Assembly (NCBI RefSeq): GCF_022539315.1
Contig: NC_066314.1
Location: forward strand, 56,357,180-56,421,179
From: Serinus canaria
Lineage: Eukaryota > Chordata > Aves > Passeriformes > Fringillidae
Direction of reading: 5' to 3'
Length of the DNA: 64,000 nucleotides
The translations under genes and the position numbers were made by a program. Shown piece by piece: positions 41,801 to 53,224 of this stretch. The stretch's first letter is position 1. Every line of letters starts with the position of its first letter. Below the pieces are notes generated by a model. That model had not been told where the DNA came from and did not search any database. It saw nothing but the letters and a program-made list of their open reading frames with translations.

Positions 41801-43111
41801 TGCAAGCAGAGAGCTGCTGGGCCTGGCTGTGGGCTGTTCTTACCAAGGGGACAGGTGACCCCTCCTCATGGATGGCTGGAAATAACACAGGTGGGATGGA
41901 GAGGAGCAGAGCTGGAATCGGCAGAGCTGCCTCAGGTCAGAGGACATTGGCACTGACCCAGTGATGGAGATTTGGTCACCTTATCTTTTCCACAGCAGGT
42001 ATCAATTGGAAAAATGACCAGAGGATGCATTAAATGCCTTCTCAGGGAGGAGCCCCTCGCTCCCTGCCTCTCTTCTCCCTCTGCTCCTGCTCCTGTGGAC
42101 TGTGCAGTGTCCTTGTTCCCACCATCTCCTTTGCCATCTCCTGTGCTAATGTGGCTCCGGACTCCTCATGCTTGCCAGAGCTGGAGCTTCGTTGTTCAGG
42201 GTCTGCAAACAAGGGACAGAAAAGTACATTTGCTCTCAGAGGTGGGAAATGGGCTCCCCCAAAGGCAGGGATCCATGGGATGGTAGCTCCCAGCTTGGGT
42301 GTTTGTTCTGGGTTGTGAGGGCACCTCGGGACACATGAAGGAGCAGGAGGTGACTGGAGTTGCTTATTAAGTCCTGCGGGGGCACAGCACCCACCTGCCA
42401 GCCCCGTGTCCATCCCCTGCCTGCTCTCAGATGCAGACAGGGCTGGACCTCAAGGAGCAGCCAGCAGAGTCCTACCAGCCCTGGCTCCCACTGCTCCAGG
42501 TCCCCAACTCCTGGGCCTTTGATGGATCTACGTGGAGGAGCTGAAGAACCAGATGTCAAGTGGGATTAGATGAACTCTGCTCTCCCTGCAAAACTCCAGC
42601 TCTCCGTGGGAGCCTTCCATCTCCCAGAGGTTCCAGTTTAACCGAATGGTAGTGGACAATGAAGGAAGAAGCCCTGGAATTCTGCAGGATGGGTGTTTAG
42701 GCAGCCCTGGACACAAATCAGCATTTTTGTACAAACGTGTGCAGTCCATCTGCTTGCAGTACGTACTAAATCCCCAATCATCTTTCCAAAAGCACCTCCT
42801 GGCTTCCAGCAGCCACACACCCAGCATGGGGGGGGGGATATTCCAGCAGGAGCAATCGCTGGGGTGGCCCCTGGTGCAAAGCAAAGGGTGTCAGCCCAGG
42901 GCAGGGGCTCTGAAAGGGCCGGCACAGCCCCAGGGATCTGCCAAGTGGGAGGGCTGGGGAGGCAGCTTTGGCGAAGGACTGTGACAAGTCTGGGGCCATA
43001 TGGGGCACAGAACAAAGGGCTGGAATTGGGCGCCGGGAGGGGACCCCGGGCAGGGAAGGCAGGGAATTCAGACCGGGAGGTGCTGCTGGCTCCGGCAGGG
43101 CCCCACCAGAG
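38864..43111. other. REP15 3' flank and intergenic DNA, nothing coding recognised
   Basis: The first kilobase is probably REP15 3' UTR. From about 40.5 kb the DNA becomes more GC-rich and holds several overlapping ORFs of 60-140 codons on both strands. None has a recognisable motif, a starting context or credible splice partners. I found no exons of MRPS35, the next gene in mammals. Confidence 0.6.
39920..39925 (+). terminator. REP15: Candidate REP15 poly(A) signal
   Basis: AATAAA lies about 1.06 kb beyond the REP15 stop. A second candidate is at 40091. Either could end the message; there is no other support. Confidence 0.3.
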
Positions 43112-43345
43112 CTGCAGCCATGGGATGCTGGAATGGATTGGGGCGGAAGGGACCTTAAAAGCTCATCCTGCTCTACCCCCTGCCACAGGCAAGGACACCC
43201 TCCACTACCCCAGCTTGCTCCAAGCCCTGTCCACCCTGACCTTGGACACTGCCAGGGATCCAGGGACAGCCACAGCTTCTCTGGGCACCCTGTGCCACAG
43301 CCTCAGCACCCTCACAGGGAACAATTTATTCCCAAGATGCCATCT
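43112..43345 (-). mobile_element. CR1 LINE 3' end, antisense
   Basis: Reverse-complement CR1 tail: 'tggaatggattggggcggaa', 'ccaccctgaccttggacact', 'tctctgggcaccctgtgcca'. This is the mirror of the sense copies at 8690 and 34200. Confidence 0.88.
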
Positions 43346-44050
43346 GTCCCTGCCCCGTGTCAGTGGGAAGCCATCCCACATTGTCCTGGCACTCCAGGGT
43401 GACAAGTTCTGCAAAGGGAAGGTGTCAGAGATGGGGACCAGGAATGTTTCCTCTTCCTTTTCCCAGCTAAATGGGAATTTAATCACATTAGCTTGGGATA
43501 TTATTTGTTCTATGACCTCAGTGAGGACATGAGGCCATATCTGCTGTATTTATGGATGTTTTATTCCCTGTTCAATCCTTTTCTTCTCCTTTAGTTCCTC
43601 ATAGACCATGGGGGCAGTAAGGGAAAAGCCATATCCATGGACACAGAGGGGACCTTCCATCCAGAGCAGCTCCTGGCCGTGGCTGAAAGGTCAGTGAGTG
43701 GAAGACCGGAGTAGATGGACTCACAGCTCAGCTGGAAAATGTTTTCCACAGGTCCTGGGGGTTGATCTGGCAGGTATTCCCTTTGCAAAGCTCTGGTGGT
43801 GTTCCTCTCCTATCTCTGCAGCTCTCTCCCCACAGCTCTAGTGTCATTGTCCCTCGGCACAAGGTGATTTCCATCTTTTGATGCTGGAAGGGACTGGGAG
43901 CTTCCCAAGCAGCTGGGGACAGGACTGGCTGCATCCTGTCAGCTCCTTCTGAAGGGAATTGGATCTAATCCTGCTGGATTCTCCCACAGCAAGGACTGCT
44001 CCCGTGTTCCCTGTCGCCGGGGGAATGCTTAGCAGCTGAGTGAAGGAGAG

Positions 44051-45426
44051 TGTTGTGGTTTGAGAAGAAATTAAGTTTTTTTGAGATGGCGTAGTCACAC
44101 TAATTGGTGTTCAGATTTTAATATTGCCACTTGGTTTGTTTATTGAAAGTATGGATACGTTTTTGAGAACACAGGGAGTTAAAAGCTGTGAACTCTCAGG
44201 GGAAACTTTTTGGGTTTTGGTTTTAGAAGAGAGTAGACTTTCCCCTGGCTCTGAGCTGGGTGGGGGAGGGGAGCTTTGCGGTTGGAGGGAGGTAGGTTAG
44301 GTTTGGGTTGAAGGGTGGAGGAGAGCATTGCGAAGGTTTCGGGTAGCTATTTCTCATTTATCTCCCTCCCTTCTCAGAGGGAGAGAGAAGAGAGCAGCTT
44401 GTGATTGTGATAGCGCGGCTGGCCTGAAGGAGAAAGGAGAGAGTGCCTGGCAGGGCAGCCAGCCATGAGAGTTTATGAACTAAACTGATAGAGCTTGAGA
44501 CTTTTAACTTTTTTTGGGATGACAGAAACTTTGCAAATGTTGATTCTTTTTAAAGTTGAAGAGATAGAGTGAAATAGTAAGAAAATGGGCAAGTGAAAGA
44601 CATTGAAAGAAGTTGAGAAAAATTTTAGGTAAGAGGAGATGATAGAGTGGTTTTTGGCTAGACTTTTTTCTTAAATAGCTATGACAGAACTCTTGAGTTT
44701 TTGTGACACAGAGACTGCATTCTAGAAGGAGGCAATATCTCCGAGCTAAGAGAGAGCAGTAATGTGAAAGTGTGTGAACAGAGATGACGAGTGAGGAAAG
44801 TAGTGGTAGTGCCCTCCGTCTTCAAAGAAAAAGAAGATGATTTTTGTTTAAGAGACTTTTTAGTTCTACGGGGTGAAATTTAAGAGAGACAAGTGTCTCA
44901 AAAAGAGAGAGACTGTGCTCTTTTTTAGAACTAGACAAAGCATCTTTAAAGAGAAAAACAACTTTAGAAGTAACTCTATTTCATGTGTAGTGGTGAGAGC
45001 ACTGGACATAAAAAGAAAAAGTAACGATAATAAAATGTTCTCCGAGCGGTGCCACACGTGACACAGAAACACGAAAAGTTTAGACTGTTTCTTGAGTGAA
45101 GTCTGTAGTGCAAAAGAAACTCCTCTCTTTTCAAAAAATTGAGAATTAATTATCTAAAGAGTAGTGATGGACTGAGAGCGAGTGATTTAAAGAGTGGTAA
45201 CAGAATTAAGAAATTTGGTGGGGGGAGGAGGAAGAAATTTAGCAGGTTTTCATCCTGTGTTCTGAGTGTTTTTCCTTGTAGTTTTAAGTTAATAAAGTTT
45301 TTTTTTTCTTTCAGTCTGAAGTTAGAGCCTGCTCTGCTCTGTCTCTGATCACATCTCACAGTAGATACCAAGAAAAGAAGTATTCTCATAAAAGCACTAG
45401 CATTACGCCAAGCTCAAACCATGACA
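44051..45426 (+). mobile_element. Long solo LTR, 1376 bp, with 5-bp target duplication
   Basis: The element starts TGTTGTGGTTTGAG and ends CTCAAACCATGACA, an imperfect inverted terminal repeat. A perfect 5-bp duplication, gagag, flanks it (44046-44050 and 45427-45431). Near its right end ttaataaag (AATAAA at about 45290), a T-rich run and a G/T/C-rich stretch mimic the R-U5 part of a retroviral LTR, so the orientation is sense. No gag, pol or env sequence is present. The family is not identified; 5-bp duplications suit ERVL-like elements. Confidence 0.8.
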
Positions 45427-45489
45427 GAGAGGAAGGGAAATTATGCTTGCAGCAGGCACAGGTGTGTCTGTGCTGGCAGTGTCCAGGGT

Positions 45490-45762
45490 GTCCTTGGAAT
45501 CGTGGAATCCTTCAGGCTGGAGGAGCCCTCTGAGATCACGGTGCCCAGCTGTTCCGTGGTGCTACTGAGGCCACCATTGTCACATGTCCCCAGGTGCCAC
45601 ATCCACACAGCTTTCAATCCCTCCAGGGATGGGGCCTCCACCACTGCCCTGAGCAGCTGTGCCAGGGCTGGACAGCCTTTCCACTGTGAGACTTCCCAAT
45701 ATCCAGCCTAAACCTCCCCTGGGATCACATCAGGCCATTTCCTCTTATCCATTTCAAATGGT
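45490..45762 (-). mobile_element. CR1 LINE 3' end, antisense
   Basis: It opens with 'atcgtggaatccttcaggct', a degenerate terminal repeat, and continues with 'caatccctccagggatgggg', 'cctccaccactgccctgagc' and 'aatatccagcctaaacctcc'. It starts about 65 bp right of the solo LTR. Confidence 0.88.
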
Positions 45763-47560
45763 TCCAATCATTCTCTTCTCTTTTCATTAGGTTGCATTTG
45801 TTCCGTCTGTTTTTATCTCTGCCGGGGATGTTTTCCTTCCAGTCTTTTGACAAAGCTCCTGGCCAACTCCAGGAGCTCCTTTTCTCCCCTGATTTTGCAG
45901 GAATGGCCTCTGGCAGCGACACCCTGGACAAGGTGGCCTCTGCCGGGGCTCTACCAGCGACCGCCAGGCACAGCTGCTGGATCAGGTTGGAGACTGAGAG
46001 CTCCATTTCTCCCCTGGATGCCCAGTCCGTATCCCTGAGAGGCTCCTTTCCTGCTGGCACCGCAGGGACACTCCCCGAGGCAGGGGCGGAGGGAACTGTG
46101 GCTGTCAGCGTGGGAACGCGGGGAGCTGTGGGAAGGGATCTCCCTCTGGGCTGCAGGCACAGGGCAGCCCCGGGAGCTTCCTGGGCAGCGTTCCCATGGG
46201 AATTCCCTGCGTGTCTCCCTGGATCCCGCCCTGGACACTGTGCAGAGAATCTCGGCGGCCACAGTTGGGAACTCAGTGAATTGGAAGCAAAGCTGAAGGC
46301 TTTGTCCACCAAGAGAAGTGGTGATTTATAGAGCAAAGCAGAGTGGTATTCCACACAGGGAATTTGGGATTTGGGATGATCCCAATCCATCATCTTTCTG
46401 TCCATTTTCTTTTGGATGCTGCAGCCTGCTGTCCTGAGGGAGCTGCTCCTTTCTGTTCCCATTTAATTATCTGTATTTCATTAATTCTCTGTGGAAATCT
46501 GCTTTTAATGAAAAGGCCCGGGAGGATATTGATGACATCCCACAGGTGTGTGCTCAGACCAAGGATTGTTCTGGCTGGCAATCTCCCAGGAATCTCAGTC
46601 TGGATTTTCTTTTCTCCCAGTTCTCCTCCATTTGGGGGTGCAGTGCAGCCCTGCCATCTCCTAGAGGAGTTTTGGGTTAAAAATGTTTTTTTGTATTTTG
46701 CAATATTTCTCTAGAAATCGATTAAAAAGAGTAAAACCATATCAATGTGGCTTGGACTGGTTCATTTCCAAAGTAAATCATTGAGAAGGGGTTTGAGCAG
46801 CCCTTGGGTGGAGCTGGCAGCTCTTCCTTATTGTCTCTTCAGTCTCTGAATTTCTTTGAATTATTTCTTAAGCAGTTATGCAATCAAGATACACAGTGAG
46901 GAGAAACAGCCCTGCTGTCCTGCTGGATTGGGAAATCCAAGTCCTATTCCACAGAGGGATTGAAGGGATGGGGAGCTGAGCCTCAGGCTGGGATTTGGCA
47001 GTGGGAATTCAGTGAGGAGGGGAGAGGGGAGATCCACCAAAACTGGTTAAAGCCAATTCTGCTCGGTTTGGGTGTCCCCACCCCAAAAATGATCCTGGTT
47101 AAAGGGATCTTGAGGGATGTGCTGGGGGGGGGCTGTGCTGGAACCCCCAAACCCTGGGGCAGGGATGGTGAGCAGTGCCAGAGACATAGGAACACTATGG
47201 AAGGGGGGCTGTCACCTCCAAATTCTAGACAGGAATGCTGGGCACTGCCAGCTCTTTGGGACACTGCCTGATCCAGAGAGTTGTCCCATTATTTTCTGTC
47301 GTGCTCAGCAGCTGGTACTTCATTAGAGTCCCACAGGCCAAAAATCCCATGGGAGCAGCTGGGATCACAACTGATCACACAGAAGCCGATCCAGGATTGG
47401 AAATGAGCTGTTCCACAGATTTATTTTCCCTAATGGGTTTTTAATTTAAAGCAGAACACTTTAACACCGTGCCCCGAGCCCCCGTCCCCGACCCCATATC
47501 CTTTATTTTTGGGGTTTCTCCATGAGAATTATCTGCCTAGGCTGGATAAAAAATTCAAAA
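45763..47560. other. Intergenic DNA, nothing recognised
   Basis: This stretch has mixed composition. The 245-codon minus-strand ORF at 45725-46462 overlaps the CR1 fragment at one end and has no recognisable motif. I see no credible exon or RNA gene. Confidence 0.5.
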
Positions 47561-48110
47561 CAAATTCCCCCGAATCTGCGGGGCCCGGCGGGGTCTGGGG
47601 TGCCCCGGAGCCCCGGCGGAGCCGCAGCCGGAGCAGGAGCGGCAGCGCTGGGCTCGGCCCCAGCGCCCGGCCCGGAGCGGCTCCTCCCGCCCGCGGCGAG
47701 CCCGGTGCCCATCCCAGCGCCAATCCCGCTCCGGTCCTCCGGCCCCGGGACCGCCAGCGGATACAGGCAGGAGCCGGACCCGAAGCACCGGTCCCAGTGC
47801 CGGTCCCAGTCCCGGGTCGGCCCGGGTGTGAGGGGCGGGGCCGCGAGCGATGGGCCCGGCCCCATCCCGGGCAGGGCCGGGGCTCCGTGAGGCGGGGCCG
47901 GGGCTCCGTGAGGCGGGGCCGGGGCTACGTGAGGCGGGGCCGGGGCTCCGTGAGGCGGGCCGGGCTCCGTGAGGCGGGGCCGGGACTCCGTGAGGCGGGA
48001 CCGGAGCTCCGTGAGGCGGGGCCGGGGCTCAGTGAGGCGGGGCCGGGGCTCCGTGAGGCGGGGTCGGGGCGGGGCCGAGGTTATTTAATCGCCGGAAATC
48101 GCCTCGGCCG
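47560..48110. promoter_or_regulatory. CpG-island-like GC-rich block
   Basis: Sequence is strongly GC-rich with dense CpG dinucleotides and many GGGGCGGGGC-type Sp1/KLF boxes. It ends abruptly at an AT-containing segment (gttatttaatcgccgg). It looks like an unmethylated promoter region, but no known gene start is identifiable. It includes the minisatellite at 47883-48069. Confidence 0.65.
47883..48069. repeat. 21-bp GC-rich minisatellite, nine copies
   Basis: The unit is ctccgtgaggcggggccgggg. Nine copies are head to tail; the fourth is 19 bp and the others 21 bp with single-base changes. Each unit carries a GGGCGG-like GC box. The 21-bp period keeps any reading frame open, which explains the long apparent ORF across it. 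Confidence 0.93.
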
Positions 48111-48359
48111 CCGTTGGATCATCCAGAGCAGGGGGTGGGCGAGATGTCTCTGTGCGGCCTCCCATCCTGTTTCCCCCACCCCACCCCTCCTTCCTTCTCC
48201 CCGTATTCCTCTTCTTTCTCCCCCTTCTTTCTCCCACTTCCCTCTCGCCCCGAAACCCTTCCTTCATCTGCCCCCAAACCCGACCCCTCACTCCTTCCTT
48301 TCCTGTCCCTACCCCGCTATCTCCTTCCATTCCCCTCTCCCCTTGCTCTGTCCACCCTC

Positions 48360-48950
48360 CCTGAGGGGTGGGAGGAAGGAAGTGGGGCGGGTGGCGTGGT
48401 GGGGAAGCAGAAGGGATCGCGCCAGTCTGCAGCGTGAGCACGCTTTCAAAAATGGCCAGACAAACGAATGGCCCCTCCCGTCCCTATCCCCCCGGGCCCC
48501 GGTCCGAAGAAAGGGGTCTCCGGGAGGCGGTCGGGGCGGGGCCCGTCTGGAGGAGAGGGCGAGGCCTGGAGCGGGGGGAAGGGGAAGAAGCTCCCTCCGC
48601 TCCGCCCCCTCCGCTCCCGGAGGGGTCCTCCCTAACCCACCCAGGACCCAATCCTAAGGACGGGCCCCCCCCACCACCTCCCCCTCATCCCCTCCGGAGG
48701 AGGGGGTCCCTCATCACCTATCCACACTCCCTCCCTCTCCCTGACCCCCAGCCTCGACCCCCCAGTGTGATGTAGGCAAAGCCAGAACGCCGGCGGTGTC
48801 GGGCGGTGTATGAGACCGGTTTGGGAGGAGCCGCCGAGCGCGTCCTGCCCCGTGTGGGGACTCTGGCGAGGGCGGGGGACGCCGGGCTCCGGCCCTCTGG
48901 GCTTTATTCTCCGGCACCCCGAGCCCCGCGGCTGCGGGGAAAGAGAGCGG
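48360..48950. promoter_or_regulatory. Second CpG-rich block
   Basis: GC-rich with frequent CpG, separated from the first block by a C/T-rich, CpG-poor 240-bp stretch (about 48130-48360). It ends just before the ATG at 48964. It could be the promoter of the candidate transcript starting there. Confidence 0.5.
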
Positions 48951-48963
48951 GGAGATAAAATAA

Positions 48964-49267
48964 ATGTGGACAAAAGTTGTGAATGCAGCTTCCAAGTTAC
49001 GTGTTAGGGAATTACTCCAGCTCTCTGGTACCGCAGACTGTTTAACCACAGCCAGGCTCTTCAGGGCTGCAGCCTCTGAGCTACACTTGGGAGCTGGTCA
49101 GCAACAGCAGCTGAGGTTTCATCCCAGCTGTACACAAAAACGGGCTGCATTTGGATACACGCAGGAAGGCTTGGGCCACTTCAGAAAGCTTCAACCCCTG
49201 TTTTTCAGAGATTCCATCAGGGATAATGAACTTTTCACAAATCTCTTTAAGGCACATGAGAACCTGA
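48964..49267 (+). CDS. Candidate first coding exon of an unrecognised small gene
   Basis: From an ATG just downstream of the CpG-rich block, 101 codons stay open and end at A|gtaagc. They begin MWTKVVNAASKLRVRELLQL and end DSIRDNELFTNLFKAHENL. The final 59 nt are also preceded by a strong internal acceptor (caacccctgtttttcag, exon start 49209), so the real exon may be only 49209-49267. No family is recognised. An ORF of this size next to a CpG island can arise by chance. Confidence 0.25.
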
Positions 49268-49365
49268 GTAAGCAAATGAACTCAACCCCTTTGTTCCATT
49301 AGCCTCATGCCCTGAATTCCAACAGGACAGACAAGTCCCCCTCGTTGGAAGGCACCGTCTCCTAC

Positions 49366-49458
49366 CTGGCTCTGTGCCTTCCCCAGCCTTTGGTGGCTGC
49401 TGTCTCCATCCTTCCGCATCTCCTCATCTTCCTCCTCAGGAGGGCTGGCTTCCTCATC
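49366..49458 (-). CDS. Candidate acidic exon, gene unknown
   Basis: On the minus strand, gtttgctccacag precedes 31 open codons in phase 0 (DEEASPPEEEDEEMRKDG, then HQRLGKAQSQ), followed by gtagga. The borders are decent and the acidic composition is unusual. The acceptor lacks a long pyrimidine tract and I found no partner exon with confidence. Confidence 0.25.
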
Positions 49459-52400
49459 CTGTGGAGCAAACACAGGGACAGTCACCAGCCTGCTCATCCC
49501 AAACCTGGGCAGCAGGGACAGACTGGTGGGACCCTCTGGATGGTCACCCCTCTACTGGGCAGCATCCCAACCCTGCTCCATGGTCCATTCCCATTCCTGG
49601 CTTGGCATCTCCTTTCAACATCCTTGGGATGTTAAACCACAAACATTTGCTCTGTGGGGCTTTGAGACTCCCCCAGTGCTCCTGTTCCCACAACCTCTGC
49701 CTCCCACAGCACCAAGGAAAGGAACTGCCCTCCCTCATCCCCAAAACAGATCCTGGTGCTGATTGGGTAAATGCATGTGTGTTCTTGTTTCTGACCTCCA
49801 TAACAGAGCACAACAAGGGAAAGATTTGAGAACGAGGAGGTTTGCGGGATTGGTTGTTTGGCAGTTTGTATACTTTTGCAGTTATTTTACAGTTATTTTT
49901 CTGTTACCAACTATAAACTGTGTGTGTTGTATCTCCCTTCACAACCACTGCAGTGCCCATGAACTATCTGGGGTTAATTCTACACTGACATATAAAACAT
50001 ACCCTGTTTTTCCCTATGCTTTTGCTTCAGAACGGATCAGTCTGAGGCGAGGCAGGGAAGACCAGACCATTACACTTCCCTCTTATTTTGATGTGTCTGT
50101 AACAAGGCAAGAAAGCAAAGCTCTTCTTCCAACTCCATCACATTTGGAGCCCTGAGAACTGTTGGATTTAAAAGATGCTGATTCACACTAGTGGTTATCA
50201 GATTTTTCCCATCTGTGACACAATTTGACAGCTGGCTGGCAGCACAGAGTTCTCCACTTTGGAGTTCAGATGCTGCAGCAGCCGGCTCCAGGCTCAGCCT
50301 TCAGTTCTCCACTAATACTTAGGGGAAAAGCCCATAAAGAGAGATGCAAGTGCAAACTAACTTTTGCATCAGCACACCTGACCTCAGCCTTTTGTGCACA
50401 GCTACCATTTGGCAAGGGGATTTTATTCATGCAAGAGTTACAACACTGTGCCTGCTGGAACAGGGATTACCATCAAAATGTAAGCCCAGGGCTGCTTAAA
50501 GTCACTGGGTTTGTTATTCTTATTTCCCCTCAAACATCACAAGCCAGAGACTGCTGGAGTGGCCTCTGGTGCTGTTCCTTGACACAACTTGCACTGCTTA
50601 ATGAGACAGAGGCACAGAAGGGAACAGGAGCATCCTCACCTTACCACAAACAATTCCCCCCAGCCAGCAGCTCTGGTGAGAAGCTCTCTCCAGAAATATC
50701 AGCTCTGTCAGCACAGACAGAGTACACATAGAAGAAGCACATGCACAGAGACAAGTACAGGAAGGTATTAAGCAGTTTTACTGATGAAGGTATTAAGTGT
50801 TTTTATGTATCCTTAATGCACAGCTGCGTGCACACGTTCCACTCAAGAGGAGTGAACACAACAAAACTTGCCTGAACCTTCCAATAAACCTGTTCCATGC
50901 TTCTGTAGCTTTAGAGATGTGGTCTGGCCAGGCAGAAATGGGTCAGATCATAACTGCACACTTGAAAGCAGCCACATAACTTCAGTTTTGCTCTGAAGCC
51001 CTGACAATCACCAAGGCAAGCACAAGAAGCAGCTGTCTCAGATACACCAACCTAACTTGCACATCACCATTTAGCAGCTGAGGCAAAAGTTACCAGCATC
51101 TCCTTGAGGAAGGGCATGCAAATTCAGCAGTGGAACAGGAGCTTTACTGACCACCCCTAAAACCACAGGATACTCTATCACCCACCTAAATCCTGCCTAA
51201 TATTTGGCTCCTAGCTTCTCTGTTGAAAACTACTGCAAAACAGCAGACTCCCCAGTCAGAGGCATATGGAGGGTTTTGCACTCCTTTTGAACCACCTCAG
51301 GAGTCAGGGATGTGTTTTTGGAACATCCGTCCCAGATTTGGGATCTGGGCCCGTCTCTGTGCTCCCTCCACCTTCCCAGAAAAAAACCACACAAAGCACA
51401 ACAAAGAAAATCAGTCAGTTCCTCCAAGGGGTTCACAGCAACTCCCTTGTGCTCAGCAAGCCAAAGGCCCGCTTTGATGCAATTGCAGCAATAAGAAAGT
51501 GACTAAACCTTCGCTGGTTTCAAAGCTCTTCAGGGGAAGGATTTCCACTTCATTGAAAGTGTTCCTTTAGGTGGGGAAAGAAACATCAGAGAAGCCCCAC
51601 TTGGATGGATTAAGGAGACTAAACCTCCTAAAGGACACTGCACCGAGCACCTCCTCACTCACAGCCCTGCCTGTCCTCAGGCCACCCTGAGCTGGCCAGT
51701 GAGCAGTGACCAGACTTTGTCCTGCTCATCACCAGGGACCAACACGACCAGCCAGGCCGGCAGCACCACCTGGGAACCTCAGTCTCCTGGGAATGGCTGT
51801 CATTTCAGGAATGTTAACAATTACCCTCCTGTTGCCAGGGCTCACAGGCAAAGCCTCCCCGTGCACCTGCACAGACATTTCCAGCAGCACCCCTCTCCTT
51901 CCTGCAGTGTGTCACACTGCCCTGGCAGCACAACCCAGAAAGGAAACAGGACTCACATCTAAATAGGAAAAAAGATGAAATTCACCACGGGTCCTGCCCC
52001 GCGGGACAGCCCTGGCTTCAAGGCCCTCCACCCTGCGTGTCAGGGACAAGCAGAGCCTGGATCTGCTGCAGACACAAGTGCACAGGACAAAGCAACTTCT
52101 ACATCCCTCAGCACAACTCTTACACCCAGATGCAGCAAATGGATGAAATCCCAGGGCTCAGGGCAGGAGATAGGCTGCCAAAGACGGAACCTGCTCGGCT
52201 CCCGCTGCCTTCAGGGAGGAGAGAAACACCAACTTCACCCTCCTGGCATGGGAACATCAATCCTCATGTGTGAGCACCACAGCACACCACTGACAGCAGC
52301 TGATCTCTGATACAGCTTTTCAAGAAGCTGTGCTAAATCCAAAACTCCACTGGGATGGCTACTAAGCTAAAGTAGGGAGTGCTCTGGCTCTTCATTTCTT

Positions 52401-53224
52401 TGTGATCTGAAGAAGTTCAAAGGCCAAAATCTCTGCTGCACTTGAAGCAGAGTTTCTGCTTCCCAGAACACCTCCCAAACCAACCTGCCATGCTGCCTCA
52501 CTGAGAGCACCAGTTCTACTGAAACCTCTACTACACCCTTCACAAATGGAAATCCGCAAGATACAGCTGCTCCCTTTAACAGAGGCAATAAACGCCGAGC
52601 TGACACTCTGGGACATCTTCCTCCCCAAAGCTCCACGGTGTAAGCACGGAGAATATTCCCACTCCGTGACCCATTTCTGCCGTTTACTTTTTGGAATGCA
52701 GCGACACTTGTATTGCTCAACGTGCTGCCGGTGCAATCACACAGAGCCGAGCCACGGTGTTGCTGGCAGCGCCTCTCTCGGGCCACAATGACGAGAGGAG
52801 AGCCCGCAGAGCCTCTGAAGGCTCCGCACAGCCAAGCCCAGCCTGAAACTCTTCCTTGCGCTTCTCACTCACACGAGGGAGCACACACGGGTTGCAGCAC
52901 AGCCAAGCGTCGAACAGCAAAGCTTCCCTTCCCCTTCCCCACCCCCAGCAACAGCCACGGAGGTGTAAAGCAGCTTCTTACAGCTCCGGCTGCACCCAGC
53001 CACGGTGCGAGCGAGCACAGCTATTTCAGCTGGGAGAAATCATGGCTCCAACAGAAACAGACCTGGAAAAAATAATTACAGGATGTAAGAACCCCAGGCC
53101 TTAAATAAAACCACATTTGTTAGCTCTAGATAAAACTCATAACTTCACTTTCACAGCACCAGCGCCTGAAGCGTCCTACTAGAGCCTGAAAAGATTAAAC
53201 CGGAGAACGCCAACCTCCCTCCAA
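49459..53224. other. Intergenic DNA, little recognised
   Basis: Apart from the plus-strand candidate at 50031, I see no clear exon. One good minus-strand acceptor (ttttttcctatttag, exon start about 51960) is followed by an open but unconvincing Cys-rich frame. A small direct repeat (gaaggtattaag) occurs near 50761 and 50786. Confidence 0.4.
50031..50155 (+). CDS. Candidate last exon of the same unrecognised gene
   Basis: The acceptor tgcttttgcttcag is good, and the phase fits the donor at 49267 (A|AA gives Lys). The 40 codons contain RISLRRGREDQTITLPSYFD and end PTPSHLEP-stop. Joined to the previous exon the product would be 142 residues. No homologue is recognised; this is inference from splice signals and open frame only. 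Confidence 0.22.

Noticed and set aside
42693..43532. 279-codon plus-strand ORF
   Set aside because: Its second half is antisense CR1 (LHYPSLLQAL, LSTLTLDTA patterns are translated CR1 tail); it is not a host gene.
45725..46462. 245-codon minus-strand ORF
   Set aside because: It overlaps CR1 sequence at one end, has no recognised motif and no promoter or splice context.
47509..48657. 382-codon plus-strand ORF across the CpG island
   Set aside because: It owes its length to GC-rich DNA poor in stop codons and to the 21-bp repeat, whose period is a multiple of three. The composition is low-complexity Arg/Gly/Pro with no domain or splice support.
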